Shown here: in pieces, positions 6,992-13,855 of the stretch
How the letters are laid out: each line of letters opens with the position of its first letter
How positions within the stretch are numbered: the stretch's first letter is position 1
From: an uncultured Bacilli bacterium
Lineage (GTDB): Bacteria; Bacillota_I; Bacilli_A; RF39; UBA660
Length of the DNA: 13,855 nt
NCBI GenBank assembly: GCA_905236935.1
Contig: CAJOQL010000086.1
Location: forward strand, 1 to 13,855
Reading direction: 5' to 3'
Notes under the pieces: model-generated
The model's input: the letters and a program-made list of their open reading frames with translations, nothing else
Database searches by the model: none
What the model was told of the DNA's origin: nothing
Program-made: the position numbers and the translations under genes

Positions 6992-7673
6992 CATAGAAAT
7001 TTTTTATATATTCATTATAGGCTTTATATTCATTAGTATTTATATCAATATGATAGTTATAATTATTTTTAATTGTTAAATCTGATATAATTAAATCAGT
7101 AAAATGTGGATTTCTAATAAGAAGAGGACCTATTAAAAATGTACCAAAAAAGTTCTTATAATGATATCCTTCATATTCACTTTTAAAATTATCAGCACTA
7201 CCACTTATAACTTTAAATAAGTGGTTTTCTTTATTATCTACAATAAATTCACGATTTTGAAATCCTACAATAGGGGATAATTCTTTATATTGCATAAATG
7301 AGTGACATCTAATTCTATCAGTAGTTTTAGCATAATAAGGAAATATATCTAATGCTTCTTTATCATCAATTGATTTACCAAATAAAAGGTAAGATGAACC
7401 AGTTACTATTAAATATTTATCATCATTAATATATTTTTTAAATTCTTTTTTATATTTTTTAATATCTTCTAAAACAATCATTAAATTTTCTTTTGAACCA
7501 GAACCTATATAAATAAGATCATAATCTTTAAAATTAAAATTATCACCAATAGTAACTTTTTCTATTTCAATATCAATATTTTGATTTTTAAAAGTATTTT
7601 TTAAAGCTAAAATATTACCTTGTTCTCCATATAAATTTAATAAATCATAATATAAATGTGCAATTTTAATCAT
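6981..7673 (-). CDS. GatD-like glutamine amidotransferase subunit lacking catalytic residues
   Basis: The 230-residue protein matches the CobB/CobQ-type class I amidotransferase fold of GatD, the glutaminase of the MurT/GatD lipid II isoglutaminyl synthase. The conserved start (LYYDLLNLYGEQGNILALK), the strand DYDLIYIGSGS (50-60) and the block YHYKNFFGTFLIGPLLIRNPHF (170-191) align well. The active site is not conserved: the nucleophile motif ICGGYQFLG of S. aureus GatD reads VTGSSYLLFG here (90-99), with no Cys, and the catalytic His of YLHGP is Ile181. The only Cys in the protein is C123. It should not hydrolyse glutamine by the usual mechanism. It is translationally coupled to murT (8-bp ATGATTAA overlap, ribosome binding site GGAGGA), so it probably still forms a complex with MurT. 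Confidence 0.85.
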   Translation of the reverse strand: MIKIAHLYYDLLNLYGEQGNILALKNTFKNQNIDIEIEKVTIGDNFNFKDYDLIYIGSGSKENLMIVLEDIKKYKKEFKKYINDDKYLIVTGSSYLLFGKSIDDKEALDIFPYYAKTTDRIRCHSFMQYKELSPIVGFQNREFIVDNKENHLFKVISGSADNFKSEYEGYHYKNFFGTFLIGPLLIRNPHFTDLIISDLTIKNNYNYHIDINTNEYKAYNEYIKNFYEKK

Positions 7674-8997
7674 GAGATTCCTCCATAAATATTTTTTTAA
7701 GTACTTCAGTCATATCAAAACATACCATTGTAAATATTTTACCTTTAGTCATTTTTAAATATGCTTTAATATTATTTTTATCATCGATTAAAACTATTTT
7801 ATCTTTAGGAATATTTGCAGATATAAGTCTAGCATAAACATCATATCTAAAGCGACCGATACATAATATTTTATCTATATTTTTAGTATCTAATATTTCA
7901 AAATCTACATCATATAACCATGAAATATCATTATATTTATATCTTCTTGATACATTATCAAAACCTATTATGATAGTTTTATCTTCTTTATATTCATTAA
8001 TATAATTTAAAGATTGTAAATAACTTAAATTATTTTCATTTTTTGATTCAATCATTTCTACATCACGATTATCAAAACTAATTGTTTTAAGTCTTTTGGA
8101 TTCTAAAATATTTTCATTTAATGAATGAGCAATTTCCTCATCAGATAGTCCTAGAGTTTTACATAAGGCAAAAGCTGCAACTGTATAATAAACCGCAAAG
8201 AAAACATTTTTATTTAAATGATAGGTATTTTTATTTATTTCAATTGTTCCATCATCTAAATTAACTTTTTTAACTAAATAATCAATCTTTCTTTCAAAAT
8301 CTTTATTAGCACAAGAATACTTACCTAAATGACCATAATGGTAAAAACTATATTCTAACTTTTTATGACAAAAAGGACAATAAGCAGCATCAATATTATC
8401 TGAAATAGGTTCTTTTAAACTATATTTATTTTTATCAATTCCAAAAGTAGTTATTTCATTATCTAAATAAGCAAATCTATTAACTATAGTATCATCAGCA
8501 TTAATTATTAAATGAACATTATTATGAATTGAATTTAAAATTTTATTATAGATTATTTCTGGTTCACCATTACGAGCTGGTTGATCTCTTGTTATGTTAG
8601 TAATAACTAAATGAGTTAAAGTATTTCCTTTAAAAGTTTCTTTTATATATGATTCATCCATTTCTAAAAGTAAACAATCACATTTCATTTTATGATTTAA
8701 TATGCCAGTATTATTTAAAATTAGGGTAGTTGTTCCATTAACAACATTAGATCCAGATTTATTCCATACAACATTTAAACCATTATCAGTTAAAATATGA
8801 GCAATCATAGAAGTAGTAGAACCTTTACCAGAAGAACCAGTTACTCCAATTACGTATTTAGGATAGTTAATTTTTTCTAAAATATCTTTATCAAATTTTC
8901 TTACAATACTAGCTGGAAAAACAGATGCCTCTCTTTTAAATAAATGACATATAGAAGTAATCATTTTATTTAGAATAATTAAAATAGTAGTTTTCAT
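7666..8997 (-). CDS. murT: MurT-like Mur ligase family protein (lipid II isoglutaminyl synthase subunit)
   Basis: The 443-residue protein has the MurT layout. A Mur-ligase ATP-binding domain has the P-loop VTGSSGKGSTTSMI (52-64), LEMDES (111-116) and TNITRDQPARNGEPEIIYNKI. A zinc-ribbon insertion follows (C207-PF-C210 ... C229-ANK), then the C-terminal DUF1727 region with NDISWLYDVDFE (356-367). MurT activates D-Glu of lipid II with ATP for amidation to isoglutamine, on the cytoplasmic side of the membrane. Oddities: the fourth ribbon Cys is Lys232, and the KNP-type motif usual in DUF1727 reads IESKNENNLSYLQS (316-329). Asp357 may match the MurT Asp that completes the GatD triad. It is first in the minus-strand murT-gatD operon; the start ATG follows GGTGAT. 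Confidence 0.88.
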   Translation of the reverse strand: MKTTILIILNKMITSICHLFKREASVFPASIVRKFDKDILEKINYPKYVIGVTGSSGKGSTTSMIAHILTDNGLNVVWNKSGSNVVNGTTTLILNNTGILNHKMKCDCLLLEMDESYIKETFKGNTLTHLVITNITRDQPARNGEPEIIYNKILNSIHNNVHLIINADDTIVNRFAYLDNEITTFGIDKNKYSLKEPISDNIDAAYCPFCHKKLEYSFYHYGHLGKYSCANKDFERKIDYLVKKVNLDDGTIEINKNTYHLNKNVFFAVYYTVAAFALCKTLGLSDEEIAHSLNENILESKRLKTISFDNRDVEMIESKNENNLSYLQSLNYINEYKEDKTIIIGFDNVSRRYKYNDISWLYDVDFEILDTKNIDKILCIGRFRYDVYARLISANIPKDKIVLIDDKNNIKAYLKMTKGKIFTMVCFDMTEVLKKIFMEESHD

Positions 8998-9012
8998 CTT
9001 ATCACCATTTAT

Positions 9013-9018
9013 ATTATA
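9013..9018 (-). promoter_or_regulatory. Probable -10 element of the murT-gatD operon
   Basis: A perfect TATAAT on the minus strand lies 15 nt before the murT ATG, immediately after the upstream gene's terminator. No good -35 is visible at 16-18 nt spacing. If used, the leader would be only about 9 nt, starting just before the GGTGAT ribosome binding site. Confidence 0.5.
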
Positions 9019-9020
9019 GC

Positions 9021-9050
9021 AAAAAAAGACCTAAATTAACATATTTAGGC
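9021..9050 (-). terminator. Intrinsic terminator of the 439-aa gene
   Basis: On the minus strand, GCCTAAAT (9050-9043) pairs with ATTTAGGT (9036-9029) around a 6-nt loop, with one G-U pair, followed by C and seven T at 9027-9021. The TAG stop codon (9033-9031) is inside the distal arm. It separates this gene from murT. Confidence 0.85.
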
Positions 9051-10350
9051 TTAAAATTTTATTTTGCTCTTTAGGTTCAATTGGTAAATCAATTTGATTT
9101 TCTGATAGATAATTTGTAACTAAAATTTTTAAATCTTCATTTTGTTCAATTTCTAAAGCTTCTTTAATTAAAGAAATATAAGTATTTTTTAGTTTTTCAT
9201 TAATAGTATTTAAACATTCAGAAATGAAATACTTATAATTAAAAGCGTATTTATTACGAATTATACTTATTAAAGTTGGCATAATACTTTTATAATCATC
9301 TTCATTTTTATATTTACTTATAGAAAGTAGAAGATGAGTAAGATTAGAATACTTAGTTAAATTATTTTCTTCTAAAAATTCATCTAATAAATTATTATTT
9401 AAAAGTAAAGAAATCATTTTTTTATAACTATATATTTGCATATTTAATTCATAAAAATCTTTTTCAAGAGAACTTTTTATTTTATTATCTTTACATGTAT
9501 CTAATTTATTTAAACTTATTTCATCATAAACTATATTAGTTTCATTAATATCGTTTATTTCATAACATAAATCTATTATTTCTTGTTCATCTTTTCTTAA
9601 TTTTCTTTTTCTACTTTCACTTTCATATAAATTAATAATTTCTGAATAGTTTTTTTCTCTAATAAGTTTTAAAATTTTGTTAGTAAAATCTTCTTCTATT
9701 TTAATAATATGAAATAGTAAGTGACGAATTATTCTTGATTCAATCTCATTATCATGAACTTTTTCAGTATATTTTAAAAATATACTAAAAGCATATGAAT
9801 ATTTTTGATTTAAACATAAACTTCTTATATAATTATTAATTCTTGCTTTTTCTTTATTACCTTCATTTTTTATTTTAATATCATTATAAGTTAAACTTTT
9901 AATTTTTAGCACATCTTCTTCACTTAAAATAGTAAAATAGTTAATCAATAATAGTAAAAAATTAGCACTTTTTTGATCTATAAGTTTTAAATCATTAATA
10001 AGTTCATTAATTTTATAATTTTTATTGGTAATTTCATTTAATATAAGTCTTAATATTATATATTTATTTTTAATTCCTTTATTATAAAGTATTTTTAAAT
10101 ATGCTAGAGCTAAATCATTTCTTTTATTATCAAATAATTCTTTAATTATTTCTGTAATAGTATTTTCATTTAAAGTATATTCATCTTTACTAATTAAAGA
10201 TTTTGATTTAATCGGTGATAATTTATCCTTTTGAGTTAACTCAGTTATATCTTCTTTAGAAAGTCCAAGTTTTATAAGTAGTTTGTCATTAATTTTTTCA
10301 TTTTTTAAGTAACATTCTAATAAGTTAATTTTGCTATCTAATGTAATCAT
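9031..10350 (-). CDS. Hypothetical all-helical protein, 439 aa
   Basis: I do not recognise a family. The product is rich in Leu, Ile, Lys, Asn and Glu, has no membrane segment or signal peptide, and appears to consist of successive amphipathic helices throughout. Examples are LALAYLKILYNKGIKNKYIILRLILNEI near 78-105 and YSYAFSIFLKYTEK near 183-196. This pattern resembles TPR-like helical-repeat scaffolds, but I cannot define a repeat consensus. A charged stretch, ESRKRKLRKDEQE, lies near the middle. The start ATG follows GGGTGAT at a short distance. It has its own promoter and a terminator that covers its stop, so it is a single-gene unit upstream of murT-gatD in the same direction. A cytoplasmic scaffold or lineage-specific protein is possible; no function is claimed. 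Confidence 0.8.
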   Translation of the reverse strand: MITLDSKINLLECYLKNEKINDKLLIKLGLSKEDITELTQKDKLSPIKSKSLISKDEYTLNENTITEIIKELFDNKRNDLALAYLKILYNKGIKNKYIILRLILNEITNKNYKINELINDLKLIDQKSANFLLLLINYFTILSEEDVLKIKSLTYNDIKIKNEGNKEKARINNYIRSLCLNQKYSYAFSIFLKYTEKVHDNEIESRIIRHLLFHIIKIEEDFTNKILKLIREKNYSEIINLYESESRKRKLRKDEQEIIDLCYEINDINETNIVYDEISLNKLDTCKDNKIKSSLEKDFYELNMQIYSYKKMISLLLNNNLLDEFLEENNLTKYSNLTHLLLSISKYKNEDDYKSIMPTLISIIRNKYAFNYKYFISECLNTINEKLKNTYISLIKEALEIEQNEDLKILVTNYLSENQIDLPIEPKEQNKILSLNMLI

Positions 10351-10374
10351 ATTATCACCCTTTCCAAAAGCAAT

Positions 10375-10403
10375 ATTTTAGACCTTAATACTAATAAAAT
10401 CAA
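10375..10403 (-). promoter_or_regulatory. Promoter of the 439-aa gene
   Basis: On the minus strand, -35 TTGATT (10398-10403), a 17-nt spacer and -10 TAAAAT (10375-10380). Predicted start is near 10368, giving a leader of about 18 nt with the GGGTGAT ribosome binding site. Confidence 0.6.
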
Positions 10404-10495
10404 TAGTGTTAATTAAAGTTCTAAGCAAATAAAAGTGTTATATGTTAAGATATTTATTAATGTTTAATAATAAATAAAAAATAAAATAGAAAATA

Positions 10496-10504
10496 TGATA
10501 CAAT
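10496..10504 (+). promoter_or_regulatory. Extended -10 element of the 510-aa gene
   Basis: TGATACAAT is an extended -10 (TGn plus TACAAT) placed 28 nt before the ATG at 10533, with AGGAAGTG (10518-10525) as ribosome binding site. No clear -35 is visible. The rest of the 182-nt gap 10351-10532 is AT-rich and holds two copies of AGTGTTA (10405-10411, 10434-10440) but no gene. Confidence 0.5.
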
Positions 10505-10532
10505 AATAAAAAGTAATAGGAAGTGATAGATA

Positions 10533-12065
10533 ATGTTTTCTGTAGATGATATTAAAAAATATGTTATTAATTATAAAATATTAAATGGACAAGTAATTGA
10601 TAAAAGAAATAATCAAATTGTAACTGATGAAGATATAACTTTAAGGGTAAAAGCATCAATACTTCTTTATACTGAAGCAAGAAATAATTATCAAGAAGAT
10701 ATTAACCAGTTTGGACAAACTAATAAATCTCAAGATGATTATATTAGTAAAACTATGGAAAAATATAGTGTAAATGGAGAGATTAATTCATTTGGGATAA
10801 ATAAGGTAGTAAATTCTATTGTTAAATCTGCCGGTCACTATGAGGAATATATTTCTGGTGATAATTTGTCACTTAGTAAGTTTTCTTTTTTAGTTCCTCC
10901 TAAAAATGAATATGGATTGGCATATTTAAGATTAAAGTTTCAAGAGCAAGGTTTAGATATTGAAGATTTAAAGATTTTTCTTGATACTTCAGAACTTAAA
11001 CATAATGGAGTATCAAAAGTTATAATTAATTTTAAAATAAAAAAATATGAAAAGAGATTAGTACAAGGTAGAGATGTAAGAAAATATAGACATCCAAAAG
11101 CTAGTGAATTAAATGAGTTAGAAAGTCAGAAAAAAATTGCAAAACAAAAGAATGATATTGATCTTTATAATAGTCTCCAGCGTAAAATTGAAAAACTAGT
11201 TAGAGACAATCCAACAACAGAATTAAGCCCAGCTGAATGGGATACTTTGAGTAGAGATGAAAAAATTGAATATATTAAGTTAAAAATTAATGAAGCAAAA
11301 GTTTTAAAAGATGATGATTCAGTTAATTATTGGACAGCAAATTTAAAGAATTTAGAACAAGCTCAAAATTTAGGCAATCATGATAATCATCATTTCTCTA
11401 ATACTTTGGGTCAAAAACAGAGTGTTAGAGAAGAAATAATAAATGAAAAAAGTGATTATAAATATTATTTGGGTGAAATGCTTAATGCAGTAAGCAAGTT
11501 TGATTTAGGAATAACTTATTCTGAAAAAGAAATGAAACAAATTATTGGAGAAGTTTTTTATAATGAAATGTATTTAATTGAAAGAGTAAGAAATGAAAAT
11601 GATATTAGCAATGTATTAACAACGATTGCTAATACATTAGTTGGTAGCAAATTTAAAGAAAGGCTATTTAGCATTATTCTAATTGAGCTCCAAGAAAAAT
11701 ATAGTAAGCTTTATCCATCAAAAAAGAAAGATGTATCAGATGTTAAAGTAAATGATTCCAAAACTATAAAAGAAGAACAAGATTTTAGTGTATTAATTGG
11801 AGAGTTAAGAAACAAACTTAATAAAATACAAAATTCATATAAACAAATGCTATCAGATGGTGTTATTGATGATAATGAGTTTGCTTTACTAAAAAACATG
11901 ATTAATAATGTCATAGATGATGGATATTCATTAAAATCAGTTGTAATTAAAGATAGCGATAAAAAAAGAATAGCCATAATTATAGATGAGTTAGAAGAAG
12001 AAAAACATAAGATAGATAAAACTGAAAGAGGACTTGCTAACATAGATAATTCATTTAGAATATAG
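10533..12065 (+). CDS. Hypothetical soluble protein with coiled-coil middle, 510 aa
   Basis: I do not recognise a family. No signal peptide or membrane segment is seen. Residues 1-175 look like a mixed alpha/beta domain, with predicted strands such as KFSFLVPP (116-123) and KVIINFKIKKYE (162-173) around an amphipathic helix YLRLKFQEQGL. Residues about 185-280 are highly charged and helical (ELNELESQKKIAKQK, LYNSLQRKIEKLV), a probable coiled coil. Residues 281-295 are a Gly/Asn/His linker. The rest is helical, ending in MLSDGVIDDNEFALLKNMI (439-457), which resembles the short helical SHOCT/TerB-type 'DG.I...EF' pattern without being a clear member. It has its own promoter and terminator and lies 142 nt before ftsA, transcribed the same way. 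That position alone does not prove a division role. Confidence 0.8.
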   Translation: MFSVDDIKKYVINYKILNGQVIDKRNNQIVTDEDITLRVKASILLYTEARNNYQEDINQFGQTNKSQDDYISKTMEKYSVNGEINSFGINKVVNSIVKSAGHYEEYISGDNLSLSKFSFLVPPKNEYGLAYLRLKFQEQGLDIEDLKIFLDTSELKHNGVSKVIINFKIKKYEKRLVQGRDVRKYRHPKASELNELESQKKIAKQKNDIDLYNSLQRKIEKLVRDNPTTELSPAEWDTLSRDEKIEYIKLKINEAKVLKDDDSVNYWTANLKNLEQAQNLGNHDNHHFSNTLGQKQSVREEIINEKSDYKYYLGEMLNAVSKFDLGITYSEKEMKQIIGEVFYNEMYLIERVRNENDISNVLTTIANTLVGSKFKERLFSIILIELQEKYSKLYPSKKKDVSDVKVNDSKTIKEEQDFSVLIGELRNKLNKIQNSYKQMLSDGVIDDNEFALLKNMINNVIDDGYSLKSVVIKDSDKKRIAIIIDELEEEKHKIDKTERGLANIDNSFRI

Positions 12066-12073
12066 AAGTAATT

Positions 12074-12101
12074 ACTAGAATTTTTCTAGTTTTTATTTTT
12101 T
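12074..12101 (+). terminator. Intrinsic terminator of the 510-aa gene
   Basis: ACTAGAA (12074-12080) and TTCTAGT (12084-12090) form a perfect 7-bp stem with a TTT loop, followed by TTTTATTTTTT. It lies 8 nt after the TAG stop. Confidence 0.85.
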
Positions 12102-12160
12102 AAAATGTAAAGTAGTTTTAAACTAAAAGTCAAGTATAGTAAATGGCTCATGTAAATAAA

Positions 12161-12189
12161 TTGAAATAAACAGATATTTATAGTATAAT
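12161..12189 (+). promoter_or_regulatory. ftsA promoter
   Basis: -35 TTGAAA (12161-12166), a 17-nt spacer and a perfect -10 TATAAT (12184-12189). This is the best sigma-A type promoter in the window. Start would be near 12196, exactly at the AAGGT ribosome binding site (12196-12200), so the leader is about 12 nt. A small dyad, TAGTTT-T-AAACTA, lies upstream at 12113-12125. Confidence 0.8.
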
Positions 12190-12207
12190 TCTATCAAGGT
12201 AGATAAT

Positions 12208-13446
12208 ATGAGAAAGATTTATAGTGCTTTAGATATTGGTTCTAGTTTTATTAAATTAGTAGTAGGTGAGTTTTTAAATGGGAAACTCAATATTTTGTGT
12301 GCTATTAAAGGAGAATCTAAAGGTTTTAAAAATAACCAAATAACTAATAGTGAAAAGCTTATTAAATCTATCAATAATGTTTTAAATGAAGCAAGTACTA
12401 AATTAAATTTTAAAATAAAAAAATTAATTGTAAATATACCTACAGATTATAATGATTTTAAAATATCTGAAAATAAAATAGATATTGAAAGTGAAGATGA
12501 AATAGTAACCTCTAATGATGTTTTAAAAGTTTTACAAACTACATCTAAAAGTGATATTAAAGAAACAGAAGAATTACTTGCTAGTATTCCAATAACTTTT
12601 AGAGTAGGTGATGATGAAACAGATTACCCTTTACGTAAAAGAGGAAAAAGCTTAACATTAAAAAGTGTGCTAGTCGTAACTGATAAAAAAAGAGTATATG
12701 ATTTAATAAGACTTTTAGAAAAATGTGAGATAGATATTGTAGATATAACTACAACTGGATTAGTAGATTATTATAATTTTAAAAATAAGGAATTAGATGA
12801 AAAAAATACCGTTATTGTAAACATTGGATCTACTACCACTAATATAAGTGTATTTAGTAAAGGAATATATATTAATAATTTATGTCTAGATATTGGTGCT
12901 GAATCAATTGATAAAGAGATTGCTTATACTTTTAATTTAACTAAAAGTGATGCAGTATATTTAAAGAGTAGTTTTTCTTCTGGATTATCTAATAATTATG
13001 ATAATAAAGAATTTATTAAAGTAGTTGATAAAGATAATAATGAGATAAAAATATCTAGTGAAGAGATTAATAAAATTGTAAATAAAAAGCTAATTGAAAT
13101 GTTAAAAAGTATCAAAAATAATATAAATTACTTAACAAAAAAAGAAATTAGTTATATAATTATAACTGGGGGATTATCTGAACTTAAAGATTTTGCTTTA
13201 CCACTAAGTAAAATAATACCAAAAGCAAAGATAGGTTTTATTAATGATATTGGGGCAAGAGATGCTTCATTTAGTGTTTCTATTGGAATGCTTAAGTATT
13301 TTAATGAGAAGTTAAATGTTAGAGGTAAAGAATATTCAATGGTAACGGAAGAAGATTTAGAAGATATATTAAATGCAAATGATTCTAAATTAGTTAATAA
13401 TGATAATATTTTGAATAAAGTATTTAGTTACTTTTTTGATAATTAA
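12208..13446 (+). CDS. ftsA: Cell division protein FtsA
   Basis: The 412-residue actin-like protein tethers FtsZ filaments to the membrane and recruits later divisome proteins. The phosphate-1 loop is SALDIGSSFIKLVVGE (6-21). The region around 80-160 corresponds to the FtsA-specific 1C domain. The phosphate-2 loop is VIVNIGSTTTNISVF (202-216), the adenosine loop IIITGGLSELKDF (317-329), and the closing segment FSVSIGMLKYF. The C-terminal ILNKVFSYFF (401-410) is an amphipathic membrane-targeting helix. In the phosphate-2 loop, residues that are usually Asp (DxGxxTTD) are Asn205 and Asn212. It precedes ftsZ by 21 nt and has its own strong promoter; no mur, mraZ or divIB genes are upstream. FtsA is favoured over MreB or PilM by the neighbour and the C-terminal helix. 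Confidence 0.95.
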   Translation: MRKIYSALDIGSSFIKLVVGEFLNGKLNILCAIKGESKGFKNNQITNSEKLIKSINNVLNEASTKLNFKIKKLIVNIPTDYNDFKISENKIDIESEDEIVTSNDVLKVLQTTSKSDIKETEELLASIPITFRVGDDETDYPLRKRGKSLTLKSVLVVTDKKRVYDLIRLLEKCEIDIVDITTTGLVDYYNFKNKELDEKNTVIVNIGSTTTNISVFSKGIYINNLCLDIGAESIDKEIAYTFNLTKSDAVYLKSSFSSGLSNNYDNKEFIKVVDKDNNEIKISSEEINKIVNKKLIEMLKSIKNNINYLTKKEISYIIITGGLSELKDFALPLSKIIPKAKIGFINDIGARDASFSVSIGMLKYFNEKLNVRGKEYSMVTEEDLEDILNANDSKLVNNDNILNKVFSYFFDN

Positions 13447-13451
13447 TAAAT

Positions 13452-13460
13452 AAAGGAGAA
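13452..13460 (+). promoter_or_regulatory. Ribosome binding site of ftsZ
   Basis: AAAGGAGAA ends 7 nt before the ATG at 13468 and fixes the ftsZ start. No separate promoter is needed because ftsA ends only 21 nt upstream. Confidence 0.8.
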
Positions 13461-13467
13461 TTATAAT

Positions 13468-13855
13468 ATGTTTGGATTAGAAATGGATCAAATTGCTAAG
13501 ATAAAAGTAATTGGTGTAGGTGGCGGTGGTAATAATGCCGTTAATCGAATGATAGAGTCTGGGGTAAAAGGAGTAGAATTTATTGTTGCTAATACAGATT
13601 TACAAGTATTAAATGCTAGTAAAGCTGCTAATAAGCTTCAAATTGGAGAAAATATTACTAATGGACTTGGGGCAGGTGCTAACCCAGAGGTTGGTAGGGA
13701 AGCTGCTTTAGAAAGTAAAGAAGAAATCAAAGAAGCACTTAAAGGTGCTGACATGATATTTGTAACTTGTGGTATGGGTGGCGGAACAGGTACTGGAGCA
13801 GCTCCCGTTATAGCTGAAATTGCTCAAGATTTAGGAGCTTTAACTGTTGGCATTG
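13468..13855 (+). CDS. ftsZ: Cell division protein FtsZ, N-terminal part (partial)
   Basis: The open frame runs off the window after 129 codons. It holds the N-terminal GTPase domain: [20 protein letters not shown] (residues 11-30), the [11 protein letters not shown] strand, [15 protein letters not shown], and the tubulin signature loop [14 protein letters not shown], which binds GTP phosphates. FtsZ polymerises into the cytokinetic ring, anchored by FtsA encoded just upstream. The start is the ATG after a strong Shine-Dalgarno sequence; MFGLEMDQ is a plausible short N-terminus. No defect is visible in the part present. Confidence 0.98.
   Translation, partial: MFGLEMDQIAKIKVIGVGGGGNNAVNRMIESGVKGVEFIVANTDLQVLNASKAANKLQIGENITNGLGAGANPEVGREAALESKEEIKEALKGADMIFVTCGMGGGTGTGAAPVIAEIAQDLGALTVGI

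Noticed and set aside
10405..10440. Two copies of AGTGTTA in the divergent intergenic region as paired operators
   Set aside because: A 7-mer repeat in such AT-rich sequence is weak evidence and the flanks do not match.
11711..12043. Antisense open frame of 110 aa inside the 510-aa gene
   Set aside because: It is Ser/Leu-rich, as expected from the reverse of Lys/Asp/Glu-rich codons, and lacks a start signal.
12113..12125. TAGTTT-T-AAACTA dyad upstream of ftsA as a regulator site
   Set aside because: It is short, AT-rich, and 35 nt upstream of the -35 element; it could easily arise by chance.
1..13855. Mycoplasma-type code (TGA read as Trp)
   Set aside because: All full-length genes are uninterrupted without TGA, and all Trp positions checked use TGG.
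1..13855. tRNA genes, CRISPR arrays, insertion sequences or phage attachment sites
   Set aside because: No cloverleaf-like GC-rich segment, regularly spaced repeat, transposase or flanking direct repeat was seen, and the gaps between genes are too short to hide them.

Overview
The window is chromosomal DNA from a very AT-rich (by eye), low-GC Gram-positive type bacterium with a cell wall. Evidence: Firmicutes-type ribosomal-operon order (rpsK-rpoA-rplQ), a MurT/GatD-type pair, YmfF/YmfH-type M16 proteins, a DeoD-type phosphorylase and an ftsA-ftsZ cluster. An uncultured member of the Bacilli near the base of the Mollicutes would fit, but this is inference. All 13 visible stop codons are TAA (8) or TAG (5), none is TGA, and all eight Trp codons found are TGG.

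Layout. 1-1397: end of a ribosomal-protein operon (rpsK 3' end, rpoA, rplQ) closed by an intrinsic terminator. 1425-3536: a small accessory-looking stretch with a DUF1016/YhcG-type PDDEXK nuclease-like protein and a membrane-anchored XRE regulator. 3555-4280 (minus): deoD, convergent with the XRE gene across a shared terminator. 4376-6905: two overlapping M16 peptidase-family genes resembling ymfF and ymfH, fired divergently from deoD by overlapping promoters. 6981-8997 (minus): a murT-gatD-like pair for lipid II glutamate amidation, in which the GatD-like subunit lacks both the catalytic Cys and His. 9031-10350 (minus): an unrecognised all-helical 439-aa protein with its own promoter and terminator. 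10533-12065: an unrecognised 510-aa soluble protein. 12208-13855: ftsA and the 5' part of ftsZ.

Functionally the window joins translation/transcription core genes, purine salvage, peptidoglycan modification (MurT/GatD) and cell division (FtsA/FtsZ). The packing is tight: several terminator hairpins include stop codons, operon partners overlap by 8 bp, and predicted 5' leaders are very short. No RNA genes, insertion sequences, CRISPR arrays or long intergenic stretches (>300 nt) are present. The longest gap is 10351-10532. The strongest leads are the catalytically dead-looking GatD paired with an altered MurT, and the two unassigned proteins beside envelope and division genes.
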